Shown here: positions 1 to 13,076 of the stretch, in pieces | Layout: each line of letters starts with the position of its first letter | How positions within the stretch are numbered: the stretch's first letter is position 1 | Source: Phoronis australis | Taxonomy: Eukaryota > Phoronida > Phoronidae | Direction: 5' to 3' | Length of the DNA stretch: 60,000 nt | Assembly: GCA_002633005.1 (NCBI GenBank) | Contig: NMRA01000137.1 | Coordinates: 64,001-124,000 of the forward strand | The notes under the pieces: model-generated | Seen by the model: only the letters and a program-made list of their open reading frames with translations | What the model was told of the DNA's origin: nothing | Database searches by the model: none | Position numbers and translations under genes: made by a program

Positions 1-3000
1 TGTGGATCCAAAGAAAAACAAAACTGCCACTTGGGGAGCCATACTAATCAGACTCATTCAAAAACCTACGTCAGTCGTGCTTGAACATTTTTTGCAGACG
101 ATTCTTTATGGACAATGGAAAGTTATTCTATAGCATCTGTCGTCATCTTCACGGGAACATATCTGCCATATCTTAAGATCCTGCACGGAGTTTAGAATAT
201 ACAGCAATGAACGCCAGACACCCCGATATCCAGACAGAGATGCCAGCAATATGCACTCACGTATCTATATGTGGGCAAATAAAAATGGGTAGCCATTTTA
301 ATCAAAAACATGAAATTCATGATCCTATCAATAAAGAGAAACATCCAGTTGGAATTGGCACAGCAGCAAAATCCACAAAATCGTGACTGATAAGTACTAC
401 AAGGATTTCTGCCCCAAAACTAAGACCTTTGACAAGACAACAGTCCTCGTACCTCTTCTGTCTATCCGCACATGGGTGATGTCATCAATTCTCCATAATC
501 TGTTCACTTTAGCCTTGTGATCCTAACAAAAAGCAATGCTCAGTGTTATATGTCGTCACAGCATGATTACATTAATTTAAATTTGCAATAAACTCGCCTT
601 CCGTCAAATAAAAAATTGCTTCAGACTACATGCCTATAAAACTAGGTTCTACTTGTGTTCCAAAGCCTAGAAATAACTTCTAATGCGACTAAGGAACAAG
701 TTGAGACCAATTTTGTAATGGTAAGTGGACAGACTAAAATTTCTTTCCTTAAGACAGAAGGTTGGTTCGTAGCACCTTTAAAAGTGAAACTGTGCATGCA
801 TTAAGAAGGCCGGCAACAAAATCTGTAAATGTAAACTTGGATAAGACAAGTTCATGACAGTCCAAATGCCGAGCATACTTACTATGAGCTTCACCCCGTA
901 CACGATACAACTGTGGGAAACTAGAAATAGGCACAACTATGTGGATTTGTATCATAGGTTTGGCTTCTACTAGTTCGGATCAGAGGTCGAGGGGATTGTA
1001 ACTCGAACTGAGAGGTGTACCAGTTGAATTGCTTTTACCCATTTTATAGTTCAACAGGATCTAACATGATAATCTTTGCAAACAAAATTTCTGTTCAGAA
1101 GCTTCACCGAGTGCCTTACCATTAATGTTAAAACTGGAACGATGAAGATCGACAAGTTTTGGGCCACGCACAACAGCCATGTTCCTGTAGCGTCAAAGCA
1201 CATGTGTTTGATTGGGTAACCCTGGTACCATGGTAACTGGCGGGTCACAGGTCGACGTCCTACGCCACAGTATCTCAACAGGAGGTATCCTAAAAAGTAA
1301 AACGAAGTGTACTTTAAATGTACATCTATGCAATTTGGTCGCGTTTTCAGATTTAGGAGCGCTGCGATTAAAAGTATGATGCAGTATAAATATACAACAA
1401 TTATAACTATCATGGATAAAACCTGAGAGTTGATACAGCACTCAAGTTACTCGAGTTAATAAGTACTTTACAGTAGATATCAAATAGTTAAAAATAATTC
1501 CCGTTACTGACCAGCAAAAATACAAGAAGACAAGACAGTGACTGCTACATGGGTGCACAGTGACTAATTTAGCACATAATATGGTTGGCAAATGAAATCC
1601 TATATTTTGTCAAACTTCTTAACAGAAATCAACATTAAGAAACTCCAGTCTCATACTAACGTAGTTTGTAAATGTCATAATAAAAACAACATTTGGTAAA
1701 GTTTCCGCTATTTATTGCGAAGAAATCAGCCTTTGAAAAACGGAAATAAGACAGTTTCGACAATCATTTTTTAGCAAAATTGGTGGAGACTTATGATAAT
1801 GTATTCACAACAAATTTTGCATTTGACAATTTGCATATGAAATGCACATGCCAATTCCCTAGCTTTCAACACTGCCACCAGTTCAGGACTTAATTGTCTT
1901 CTTCGTTACTGCAAATCTCAATGACCAGGATGGGGCGCTTTCACGGAGAATTGAAGACAAGCTAGATGGATCAGGATATGAGTAGTTTACCCAAGATAAG
2001 GTACCTAGCAGGACACCACCAGGCTGCTATCTCTAGATTGTGTAAGAGCTCTGATTTTGACTTCTAATTTCATAACAGGTCTCATCTTGGGTTTCAAAGG
2101 GCAAAATTCTCTTCAAGACACTAAGAATGAAATAAAAAATGTTAAAATAAATTGAGTACAGTCCACGCTGGACAATGCATGGTGGTAATAGGAAGGGCAA
2201 ATCGATGGTCAGTCTAGCTGTCATGTGACATCCTGTCAGGAACACTTGAAACAGATGTGTAAAGAAACCCATCAAGCACCGTAAAATAAACCTGTGATAA
2301 CCATTTATCAATCTTGCACAAAATAATTCACAAAATGGCAATTTCCCTATTACACCGATTGCACTCAAAACTTGACCAAAAATCTCTTTTAATTATTGAT
2401 AGCTATTTTTATACACAAATCGTACAGCTGTTTATCTTTGTTGAGAAATTTGATGAAATAATTCCACATGTCTGCCATGATTGGGGGCTAAATTAAAGAG
2501 CATTTACATGCCACCAAGTGTTCAGTTTTTGACTGCAAAATGATAACTCTTCTGTTTTGAGGACTACAGTCTATATTGTTTTCATCTGCAACACCTAGAT
2601 TTAAAATTCAAACAATGTTTGGCTAATGATTAGGCAACCAATTGCTTAAATTAAATTTATATAATATTCATCTTAGCTAATCTATGGATTAATTTAACAG
2701 ATTACGAGTGTTGTCCTAACGACATAACTTGAAGTCCATATCTGAGACTAAATGGTTTAGTTTTCAGGACTTTGCCTCTAGACAGCTAATGTGTAAAAGA
2801 TTAAAGTTCATCACAGCACCAGTTTCATGTCTCCAACGAACGTTTATTGACCACAAGCTGTGCCATGGTGCAGAAAACTCCCCAAAAAAACATTTAAGGT
2901 GAATATTTCCAAAAATAGGCCCACCCAAAAGTACGCCCTTGGGCGTACTCTCGGAAAATTTTCCAACAGTACACACATAAGCATATTTTCGGTAACTATT

Positions 3001-3462
3001 TGCCCGTTTTGAAAACCTCATGGAATTGTTCTAAAGTAGGTTTTTAACATGTTTTATTTACATATTTTTAATAGGCAAGACATTATATTACATTAACCCA
3101 AATGACAATCATTTCTAAGCCAAGATATAGGTGACATGGTTAGTAACTATAGTATCAGCACAGTATGAAGGACAGAGAAGAGACACCGTCTTTGCTGAAT
3201 GTGAAATACGGACGAATAAAATTCTTACCAGTGAGATACAACCATACGTACATTAAAAAGGATGAGTTTATTTCAAAAAACATTATGACTAACGTTTGTT
3301 TAACAAAATCGAATCATTTCAATCATTATGTTTGACTTAGTTTACGAAAATATCCCCATTCCCTCACCAGAAATACCCCTGGGTTTCATTTGACATTTGA
3401 CCATAAGCCTATTTTCGGAAATTCCAAGCAGTAGAACTGGCTTGAGTTGATGTAGGATGATA
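1..3462. other. No gene recognised
   Basis: AT-rich DNA with only short chance reading frames. The first 60 bases resemble a dispersed motif (near ctgccactaggggGC) also seen near 8160, 20640 and 25850-26030. Sequence near 655-720 resembles a stretch at 17960-18030. A small palindromic stretch (agttcg..cgaact) lies near 970-1010. Nothing else supported. Confidence 0.5.
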
Positions 3463-4670
3463 TTAAAGGAGAATGCCACCCGATTTAATTGGTCTTTTTT
3501 GCCGTCTTAATCGGTCTATATCCACATCGCCTCGCATATGGTCGACCTTACCTTGCTAAGAGATGTCGCGTTAACCTGTGAGGAAAGTGAGAAACGACGC
3601 TAGTGACGTCATTGGTTCATATGCAGAGTGAATGCCGCTATGTTGCGGTGCATCGTTCCCGCTTGTTCGAAGTAAGCAGCTGCGAGGAAAGCGGGTATAT
3701 CGTTTTTTTTTACTTCCTCGAGAGTCCCCAATGCTTAGGAAGTGGCTCATGTTAGTGAATAATGAAATGTACGCTGTAAATAGCAAGTATGAGGCTGTGA
3801 AACATCTCCGTGTCTGTGGCCTGCAGATGTCGACAGTGCCTCGGCACGAATGCCGGTTTGTGAACTCCATACGTTCCGTTATCTGAGCTTGTTCACGGCG
3901 CCTCTCCAGTATTTCTTCATCACTGTATTCCTGTTCGAATTGATAGCCTTTAAAACTTAACGATCCACCTGCGAAGTCAGGTCTGATGAGCTCTATCTCG
4001 TCCTAAGTCGGGATTGCGAGTTGGCCAGTGCCATGTTGGCGTTTATTACTGAGCGTTCTGTTTCAAAATGAATTATTCTCACCCTAACCAATACTTATAT
4101 AAAACTGTAACAATGTCTGCCTCATAAGATACAATTTGTAATGCCTTTGGAGTGTTCATGAGTGCAAATGATTTGGGAAGCCAGCAATGAATAAATCACT
4201 GCGTTACCGGCTTTAGGTGCAATAAAACTAATTGACGGGACACCGAGGCCCTGTGAGCTCATGCTAACTTAATGTTTGCTGGCAGAAACTGTTGTGAAAC
4301 AACTCGATTTCCATCCCACGGCCAGGTGTTAGGGGAATCTTTATTTACATTTACATTACTCAAATAATGATTGTCAATGTACAACTTCTGCCCCGACGGT
4401 ACTGTGGCCAAAGTGGAACCTGAATTCGCGGCCCCCGACGAATAAGTAGATTTGCAGTTTCGTGGGTAATTCACCAACATAATCACTTGCACATTACTTT
4501 GGCTCACTAGTATGGTATTTTCTTGACTAGAAGTTTAGTTTCCACTGAACTTTGGCTGGTTTATGTTCATGATGTCTGATCAGTTTCCAAGCCACTGGCC
4601 GTGATAACGAGTCAATGCGGCCGGCCGCGACGGGCCTGATCGGGCTCCAAGCCACTGGCCAGGATAACAA
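3463..4670. mobile_element. Kolobok-like element, copy 1, lacking its right end
   Basis: Begins TTAA followed by AGGAGAATGCCACCC, identical to the left terminus of the complete copy at 32424-34052, and stays alignable with it to about 4670. No matching right inverted repeat was found, so the copy is truncated or rearranged. The + strand at 3632-3835 encodes a THAP-like remnant (LPRESPMLRKWL, then [12 protein letters not shown]). The minus strand near 3880-3990 encodes GYQFEQEYSDEEILERRREQ. Neither is an intact gene. Confidence 0.65.
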
Positions 4671-4759
4671 TCGCCAAGTGTCGCTCAAGACTGTAGCCTG
4701 TTTCTTAGTGATTTCTGACATCTACGTTCGTCATATGAATGATATCATAACTTGCATTG

Positions 4760-4850
4760 TCCATCGTCGCCACCATCGTCGTCATAGCTGTCATCTTTGT
4801 CATCATCTCTGTCGTCGTTTTTTCTGGTCATCTCTAACGTGTTTTTTTTG
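4760..4850. repeat. Imperfect CATCGT/GTCATC microsatellite
   Basis: A run of degenerate catcgtc / gtcatc trinucleotide-type units, followed by T-rich DNA. Probably slippage-derived and just outside the Kolobok-like fragment. Confidence 0.55.
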
Positions 4851-4937
4851 GTAAATTTCGCCAAGTGTCACTCCTCGGAGCGCTGTCATCTTGTCTTGTA
4901 ATTCCCTGCGATTGTTTGGCACAGCACCGTAACTATT

Positions 4938-5231
4938 TAACAAGGTGCCCACAGCTCTGTAACAAAAATTGCTGAGAGACCCTCAATTGCGGGTACCAGG
5001 TCTGCTACTCCCCTCCCCCTTTGACTTTGTGGGGTAGATTTTTCTGTAGCAATTTAAGAGGACTTGAAGCCAATGCAGTGGGCCTTTGCGGGGACAAAAT
5101 GGAGATTTAGGTACCTATTGGACCGCGCGCGGGTCCCGCAAAATTTTCTGAAAAAGTACCGCCTACCCGCATTTTTGATACACGCTGGCGTGCACTTTGT
5201 GAAGCCTTGTCAATTATGAGTGACCCCCCGG
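4938..5231. mobile_element. MITE family A, left-truncated copy
   Basis: Shares internal blocks (caggtctgcta.., gccaatgcagt.., atttaggtacctact/attgg) with 30038-30526 and the terminus GAGTGACCCCC with 9828-10168. Its left inverted repeat is missing; similarity starts near aacaaggtg. Confidence 0.6.
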
Positions 5232-8200
5232 GTTCACGGGTCAGAAGAAGGCTAAAAACAATTACAAAAACATACCATTGGACAAAAGTAAGGCCAGTTG
5301 GCTTCTGTCGCCGGCCTCTTTCCATGCACATGTTGTTATTATGATAGCAGGTCGCCGATTCGACGTCTTCCTCTTGCCAATATTGAGGATTTCCACGAGC
5401 TCAAAAAGAGGAAACATCGCCAACTAGTTTACGATCCCATGACTGGTTACAGCGCCTTCTCGTGGTCGTGTCTTTGGGTGACATCTGGTGAGTGCCTGGG
5501 GCAATAATTATGTCCAACATTATTGCAAAACCTGAACAAACTCGTTTTTCAATACGTACTTGGGAACTGCGGAATTCCATAGAATTTCTACAGTTGTTCA
5601 ATATCGGGAAATTCATGTGACTCTCGAATACGGGCATGGTGGTCGCTAAACTTGGCAGCTGGCGATAGCACCTGCAACAAGTCCGTTACTACTGAAATAA
5701 GCCAATCATAGGCCAAATTAATTGATTCCTTCAATGTCTGTCGTGACTCAATATGCCCCGGCTCATGTAGTTTAAAAAGTTGCAGCCTTGTGGGCAAAAG
5801 TAATTATTTTTTGTATTCATCGAACAATGAAGTCGACCTAGCAAAAAAGCCGGCAGGCGATTTCTACTGATAAAATGGTGGTCATTTTTTAAACAGTCAG
5901 GGGTCGGAATTGTAATTCCATAGCGGCATACGTCGCCCTGGTTTAGCAAATATTTCGAGAAGAAAATCGAGTTTGATGTTTCTCTGTCACAAAATAATAT
6001 TCCTAAGTTAGGCTTAGTGTGCAAGATTTTTTCCGTAGTTAACAACAGTGAGGGTCATCGAACCCAAGCCGGGAAAGCTTTAACTGTTTATCAGAGTTTG
6101 CCAATCCTAAACTTGCGAGAAGACGATGCTACTCATTACTCCTAGGATTCATTACTCCAATACATCAAATTTCGTCGAACTCAGGTGGGAACTTTATATT
6201 TCTGTATGCAAAAATACACGATTACTTCCGGGTTCATAGTGTTGACGACAGTGATCCTACCCAAAACAACCCCCAGGTATCCATTTTTTCGTTTGTGTTT
6301 CTTGAGCTGGCGAGCAAATTGGGCTTCAAATCTTCTCTTATCAATATAGAAAATGAGCTATGCACGAGCATTTTTAAAAGAATTAAACATGACAGTGTTT
6401 TCCCGTTCAGTGACTTTGCCAGACGTAGGGGGTTCTGAGCGTGTGATAACATCTAGCTTCTTTGTTAACTGCCAAGCAAACTCTTTTGTCTGTTATATGA
6501 CAATAAGCAGGCCAACTGGCTTATTACAGACCACGTGTGAACACAGTAAAACTCAGAGTGAATTGGTGTATTCGGAAAGAATAGATTGTCGTAACTTCGG
6601 TTGCAGTGGGTGATTTTGGCGATTCAAAAACTAAACATGATCACCATTTGACGAAGTTTTCAGAAATGCTATTGGTTTATGTTCAAATATGTTATAACTT
6701 AACTTTTATTTTTAACAGCACAGCCCAGTCAGGGTAGATACGATGTTCTTGGAGATTAGAGCAATTATCGAACAAAAGAGAGCTGGCCCTCCAACCATAA
6801 ATGCAAGAATGAAGTTAATTAGTCGTGAAAGATATTGAATACAGGGGTAAACTTCTCAACTTGTTGTTGGGATATAGAATCTAACAAGTTGGGAGCAACG
6901 GGAAAACGCCGTAATGTAGGAAAACTAATGAATTATCAAGAACGATACCCGACGTTCATAAATCCATGTTCCGATTGCACCGTTTTTTAACGCCACAGAA
7001 AAATTTATCCGTTGCCCTGTCTTGACGGCCAACATTGCCTTGCAACCTCCAGAGCGGATGGCTTGAAACTTTGTGTGTTGTAGTCTACTCTGTCCCTGCT
7101 AAATGGGCACAAATACAAAAACTTTATGCATGTCATTTCCGCCTCATTATCAGACTTTCCGCAGTGTAGTGAACCTTTAGAGTAGTGACACATGTAACAA
7201 ACTGTATAATCAATCAACGAAATTGCTAATACGGAACAATTCTAATTAAGCCGACGTTATGTCTTGCTGTCGAAAATTGGGTAAATTATCGATGGAACAA
7301 AATTTTCTGGTGAACTTTCGAATGATTTGGTGTATTATTTCCACCAGATTTCTTTCTTGGCTTCACCACAATTTCGAAGAAGAAAAATATACTTTATGAG
7401 CATACGCTGCAAAGTTGGCGCATTCAAATTTTAAGTTGAAATTGTTTATGAAGTCACCCGTTTTTAACTTGCCACTGGAATATTATGCATTGGATTAAGA
7501 TTCTAACACAGCAGTGCAGTTCAACTGGTCAATTTACATTTTTAAATGTTGTGATCGATACAAACAACAGCATACTAGACCTAGGCCTAAGCTATTGAGG
7601 TACAGGCAAAATATCAAACAAAAAACGACAGACGAAACGATTATGTCTCCGCCTCGTTCTTCATTTGAAAAGAGGCAATTTACAAAGGGCCTGCGAATCT
7701 TAGTTTGTGGCCGACGCAACTAACTGCACCCCGATCACTGAGACACACAAGAAAGTCTAAACAATTTATTCTGGAAAAAAATATCCAAATTTGGCAAAGT
7801 CTTGGAAATTTTTTTGACGTTAGTCTAGAATATTTTGAAATCTTGCAGCATTGCAACACCCCGACTTGCACAGATATTCTGCGGCATTAATCAATTGAGA
7901 GCTAAATGTAAATATTTTTCTATGAAAACACTGAGAAGATTCGATGGGATGTGTGATGTGTAATGAATGGTTCTCATTTGAAAAACAATCCATCCCCCTA
8001 CACACTTATTATAACCTTTGAAAAATTAAGTATTTCAACAAATGCTTAAATGGTGCATTTTTTTCGATGCTTGCTTTCTGTAAACAAGAGATACGTGAAG
8101 TATTGAATTGAACCCACGACTGCTCTGCAATTCGAGTAGTGTTTTTAATATCGTAAAAATGACCATTAGATGGCACAGAATACATCGAACCTATCCAAAG

Positions 8201-8980
8201 GAAGACGTCGTCATCTCTCTAACACAACAATGTCAACCAAAATTGAATGAAAATCCGCAGAGGAACTCCAAAGGAGTAGGAGTAGGAGTAACTTACTTTT
8301 TGAGAAAAAAGCAAATTGGGAGGTACAACGATGGTTCAACTGTTGTCGAATTAGTAGGAGTAAACATGCCAAATCATCTCTGCAAATCAACTATTTCATG
8401 AAAATAAGCTAACCAACTCCTAAGATATAGAGGCAAGCGTAAAAAAAAAACAGCTATAGTCCGTTTTGTCTGTAACTAGTCGTCATCTGTTGCCATCTTT
8501 TGTCGTTGCCGCTACAGTTACAAGTGATTTGTTGGCATATCCAACGACTGTAACTGCAGGCACAGTCTGTTGTGTTTTGGTATATATGTCATGGGTTCGC
8601 ATTTCACAAAAAGATAATAAGACCAGCAACTGCAGTTCAATCATTTATCGTGCTTAAACCAACGATACAGCCACATTTCACAAACTCCGATCAAAGACTC
8701 ACTCAAACCACAAGGTCTCCAGAGAGCCCGCTTGGACATTTGCCAATCAGTGACTATCCAACGAATAGCTTCAAGTAGACGTCAATATGGACATCACAAT
8801 ATGAATAGACGCTGAGGTTGGCCAATAGTGAAATCAAATAATCGCAGAAAAATTGGTGCTCTGGTAAATAGCTGAAAAGCTAATTGTTCAAATCTCGGGC
8901 GAAAAGGCGAAACGTCGCTCACGGGAGGTATGACCTGGCTGGTATGACAAAACAGTTGGCAGCAAACGGTTATTGCACAG
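5232..8980. other. No gene recognised
   Basis: No reading frame with domain-like or exon-like features on either strand. A stretch at about 8155-8470 resembles 25845-26030 (aaaaatgrccaytagatggc start), so it is probably a dispersed repeat. The remainder shows nothing I can support. Confidence 0.45.
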
Positions 8981-8986
8981 ATATCG

Positions 8987-9105
8987 GGTCTTCGGTAGCT
9001 CAGTTGAGGGGAGTTGAGGGGAGTTGAGGAGAGTGGAGGCGAGTGGAAGGAGGTGGAAAGGAGTGGAAGGGAGTGGAGGGGAACAGAGGTGAGGAGAGGT
9101 GATGT
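8987..9105. repeat. tRNA-like 5' end joined to a polypurine tract
   Basis: At 8987-9009, ggtcttcggtagctcagttg resembles the 5' half of a tRNA including box A (TAGCTCAGTTG). It runs straight into about 95 bases of nearly pure purine built from degenerate ggggagttgag / gagtggaag units. Could be a SINE relic expanded into a purine satellite. No T-arm is visible, so it is not a functional tRNA gene. Confidence 0.5.
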
Positions 9106-9827
9106 GATTTTTCAAATTGTTCTTCCTTGAGCAAATTAAAATTTTTGACTGTCCTTGCAGGCGATCAGCTGTTCAGGCTGTGGTTAGTGCGGTAATGTGC
9201 TGGTCACAAAAATGATGTCACTACACCAGTCGACTGTGATAGGTTAAGAAATTGAGAGGGTTTCTGATGGGGGCACATAATATGGGGGCATAAAATGTGT
9301 AGTAGTTAATTAGTGGTTGTGTGGAATAAAACGATGCAAATATATGTTGCACAAAAGTGCATGTATTTAACACATCTAAAAGGCAGTAAGCTCATTTTAG
9401 CCTGTCTGTAAGCGGTTCGGTTAAAAGTTCAACATTAACATCAAATTTAGCTGCGAAATTTCAGGTGTAGGTCTTCCAAATACGCATTACAAATGACTTG
9501 AACTTGAACAATATGGAATTTGAAGTTCTGCCTTTTTCTTTCCAAAAATCGGTCTCATAATATTTTTAATCATGATCTAATTCCATTTGCATTACCAGTT
9601 CAATTCATTGGTAATGTGAACGCGACATTTTCAAATTCGCGGGAACCTTACATGTAGGTCTGCATGGACAACCCCGATTGGAGCGTTTTCTTGAGTCGCT
9701 GATGATTTGGATGATCATATTCGTAAAGGAAATGGGATTCTTGGCACTGTAAGGATATTAGAGACCGGTTTTATGATAGACTAATTAGACTTTTGCCAGC
9801 TAAATAGAGTGAAGTGCAGCTTTAATG

Positions 9828-10168
9828 CCCGGGGGTCACTCATATTGACAATTAGGTGCTCGCAGGCGTGTCCACACATTGCGGGTAGGCGGTACTTTTT
9901 CAGAAAGTTCTGAGGGACCTTCAGAATCCAATAGGCCACTAAATTTCAGTTTCTTGGGGGTGAGGCAGAAAAACCTACCCCGCAAAAGGGAATGGGAATT
10001 AGCAGAGCTGGCACTAGCCTTGGGGCAAAGCTGTATGCTGAATATGTATTTTGTCGATATTCTTCATACAGTTAGCTGGCTGTCTACCCTGAAACCCACA
10101 TCAAGGATTCTCTCAGCAATTTTTTTGTACACATCTGCAGACACCTTGTCAATAGGAGTGACCCCCGC
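9828..10168. mobile_element. MITE family A, complete copy with 8-bp target duplication
   Basis: Terminal inverted repeats GGGGGTCACTCATATTGACA (9831 on) and its complement (10147-10166) differ at one base. Flanks carry a perfect 8-bp direct repeat CTTTAATG (9820-9827 and 10169-10176). The 8-bp duplication is typical of hAT-type and some other DNA transposons. No transposase is encoded; the 0.34 kb body makes it a non-autonomous element. Confidence 0.8.
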
Positions 10169-10199
10169 CTTTAATGTTCACGTTTAGGGTCTTTTGGTG

Positions 10200-12200
10200 G
10201 CTGTTTGTCTCCTAGTGCGTCTACGATAAATACACGCAAACAAAACCGCAACACGAGAAAATGTCTCTCGAAAATTACCAAGGATCTGCTACATGAAAAA
10301 TATCGTTCGTTGCCCAGTTCGCCTTACCCCCCTCCATCTCTAAAGTGGATAGATAAAATAGTGCAACTTTTTCTCGTTGCACTCGTCTTAGAGAATTCTT
10401 TTTTATTTTTCATACTTTCTGATCATAATGAACGACCCTTCACCGATGTTTCTCCGTATTCTAGAATTCGCCTCTGCCAGCAAACATCGATTACTAAAGT
10501 TTATTCTGTTCACTGCTGATGCGCGCTTATCTGCGACAACTGAATATTGTTTGCACAATATTTTAAATAAAAATTGTTGAGTCGCGTATAAATTTTTCGC
10601 TCTGTCGTGCAAGTGGATACAAACTTGATTGACTTCAACACAAGACTTTAAGGCAAGTACTAAGTACAGGACACATTCAGTTAGGCCGAATCAAGGTTAG
10701 GGCCTACCTCGTTATGCGACACCAATTAATGCCACTCCCAATGCGACTCTTGACCAAGCTACGGCTATTAACAAGCCTAGAAAAATGTCAAAATTTGGCA
10801 AAGATCGAAAAAATTATCATCTGGTATTACGCCTTAAATAGCGGAACGACCTCAAATGAAACTTTCCCAGCGCACTGTTCCCCAAAAGAATTTGTAAAAC
10901 ATTAACAATTGAACGAGGTGTTGTCACTGAAATCGGGACTTTAATGGAAGTGAAAACTTGCACAACACAGAAACAAGATAATTTAGAAAATTGTGACTGT
11001 TCTTAATGGTCTTTTTTATTTAATTTTAAGAAAAAGACATGGCCGCCAGACAGAACCATCCGAAAATTGTTACTAAGCCCAAAATTAAATTCTACACATC
11101 ATTTTTATGTCCAGAAAGTATTCACTACATAAACAGACTCTGGTATGTTGATCTCAACATGGGATTTCACCTCAACAAAACTTTTGCTGCATCAACTATC
11201 TGTTCCTAGGAAAAAACAACCCAAATCAAAACACAAACATTAAAACATAATTATTATTATTACTACAGAGTAAAGCCACAATACAAAACTGTTTTATACA
11301 AAAAATACACATGGACTTCTGGAGCAGTCAGCCATGATCAACTAAAGGTTAGGCGCCAGTAAACTGGAGAATGGTCCAACAAAAGTACTACTTTTGCAAC
11401 TAAAGGATGAATCCAAGTGAACATTACATACTTACATTTTTTATTTATTTACATGGAACCTAAAGTCCTGGACCCAAGGTCCAATTTCAAAGCTTGAATT
11501 TTGAATTATTTTTGACATTTTCTGCTCAAATTTAATAAAAAATAAGAGCCCAGTCAAATTTTTAACAGCCAATGAATGTCTAATCTTAATTCACTAGGGA
11601 TGATTGAACTTGAAAATTTAGACATTAGACTTTGGGCCCAAGAAATATCACACAGACTATTTTGAAAATTGGGTATTATCGAAAATGTGAAAGAATACAA
11701 GCAAACTGCTTAAACAAAAATTTTGAAAAGCGAAGTAGATGAGATATTAAATAGATTTCTTTTAACTACAATAATTAATTTCAGTTTGGAAAATACTTAC
11801 AAACAGGCACACTAAGATAGACATATGGTTGTCGAAAAAAGATTTGTGCAATCACAAATACTCAGGCAAAACATTCCATCAAAACAAATCCACAGATTCA
11901 ACATCTGGATTTCGCAGACAACAGCTCAGTCCTAATAATATACAATAAACAGTTGTATACAATATATCTCCATGAAAACAAAATACATCTAGAATGCCAT
12001 GGGGCTACTAGAGACTATCTACTCTACAGTGAGTTTAAAATATACAAGCCCGTTCTCCTACACCTCTTATCTGCTGAAAAACTTTGGAAAATGCCAAGAA
12101 GCGCCTGCGAACATCACCAGTATTCCAAGACTGTGGTAGATATTCTATCAGTCTTGGTTTCATGACTTGTGAAACATCAACATACATATCACCTCAGGTG
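10200..12200. other. No gene recognised; may include distal 3' UTR
   Basis: AT-rich, short frames only. Two overlapping AATAAA hexamers on the minus strand near 11440 could serve as distal poly(A) signals. Nothing else supported. Confidence 0.4.
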
Positions 12201-12202
12201 GA

Positions 12203-12368
12203 AATTGACCTATCGCCAGGATTTTAACTGACCAATCAGAACGCAGCATTCTTAACACACCTTCATTTCCAAGCCGCCATTTTACCCAACAAACAACACG
12301 TTGCCGGGTAAAACTTATTGTTTGTTTGTCGACTTTTTGCAAGGGGCGGAGCTTGCGATAGGTCAATT
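12203..12368. mobile_element. MITE family B, 166 bp
   Basis: Perfect 14-bp terminal inverted repeats AATTGACCTATCGC / GCGATAGGTCAATT. The body includes tgattggtca-like and gggcggagc blocks also present, in reverse orientation, at 30055-30235. No coding capacity. The target duplication cannot be separated from the inverted repeat ends. Confidence 0.75.
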
Positions 12369-13076
12369 GCTTATCAAAAGGCATTCAAGTCCAGTAAATA
12401 AGACACATGTAAAACTACTATACCCACACAACAACCTTAGTTACCGGTTGTCACATCATTGACAAGAGAATAGCAAGATTAGCCCTCCCAAAGCAGGCTC
12501 CAACAATGCAACAAACGTTTGGATGGATATGCAGCAAACAACTCTCAGAACATTATAACATTCTAGTCTTCCAGATTTCCCCTCATTTTGATTTCTCTTT
12601 CACTGAATTCTGCTATAAGAATTGTTTTAATAATTACAACAATGTCACTAATAAGGCTAAAAGAACAATGTGCAGACATCTGTATGCTGATGGAAAAATA
12701 CACAGAACCAATGTGAATTGGAAACAAAGAGCATTCTTCTCTACTGAGAACACAAACGTGCCGGAAGCGTGTGACAGCTGACATTCCCTGCAGTGCAGAT
12801 GCACTAATAGTTGCACAATGATAAGACCACATTTACCTGCTTACATACCAAATGTACTTAAATTGTAATGCACAGCCTTAAACCTAAATTCTTCACAACG
12901 GCAAAGCCCTTTTTCCAAAAGGGGTCACTTATTTTTTAAATGCAGGTTAGAGGATATTCAAACATGTCATAAGTGTCAGCAAACAGGTCACGGAGAACAC
13001 TGAAGACATAAACGTGACTGTGAAGGATGTAACAGCACACTACGTCCTCAAATGAACGTATAAGGATAATTCCGCA

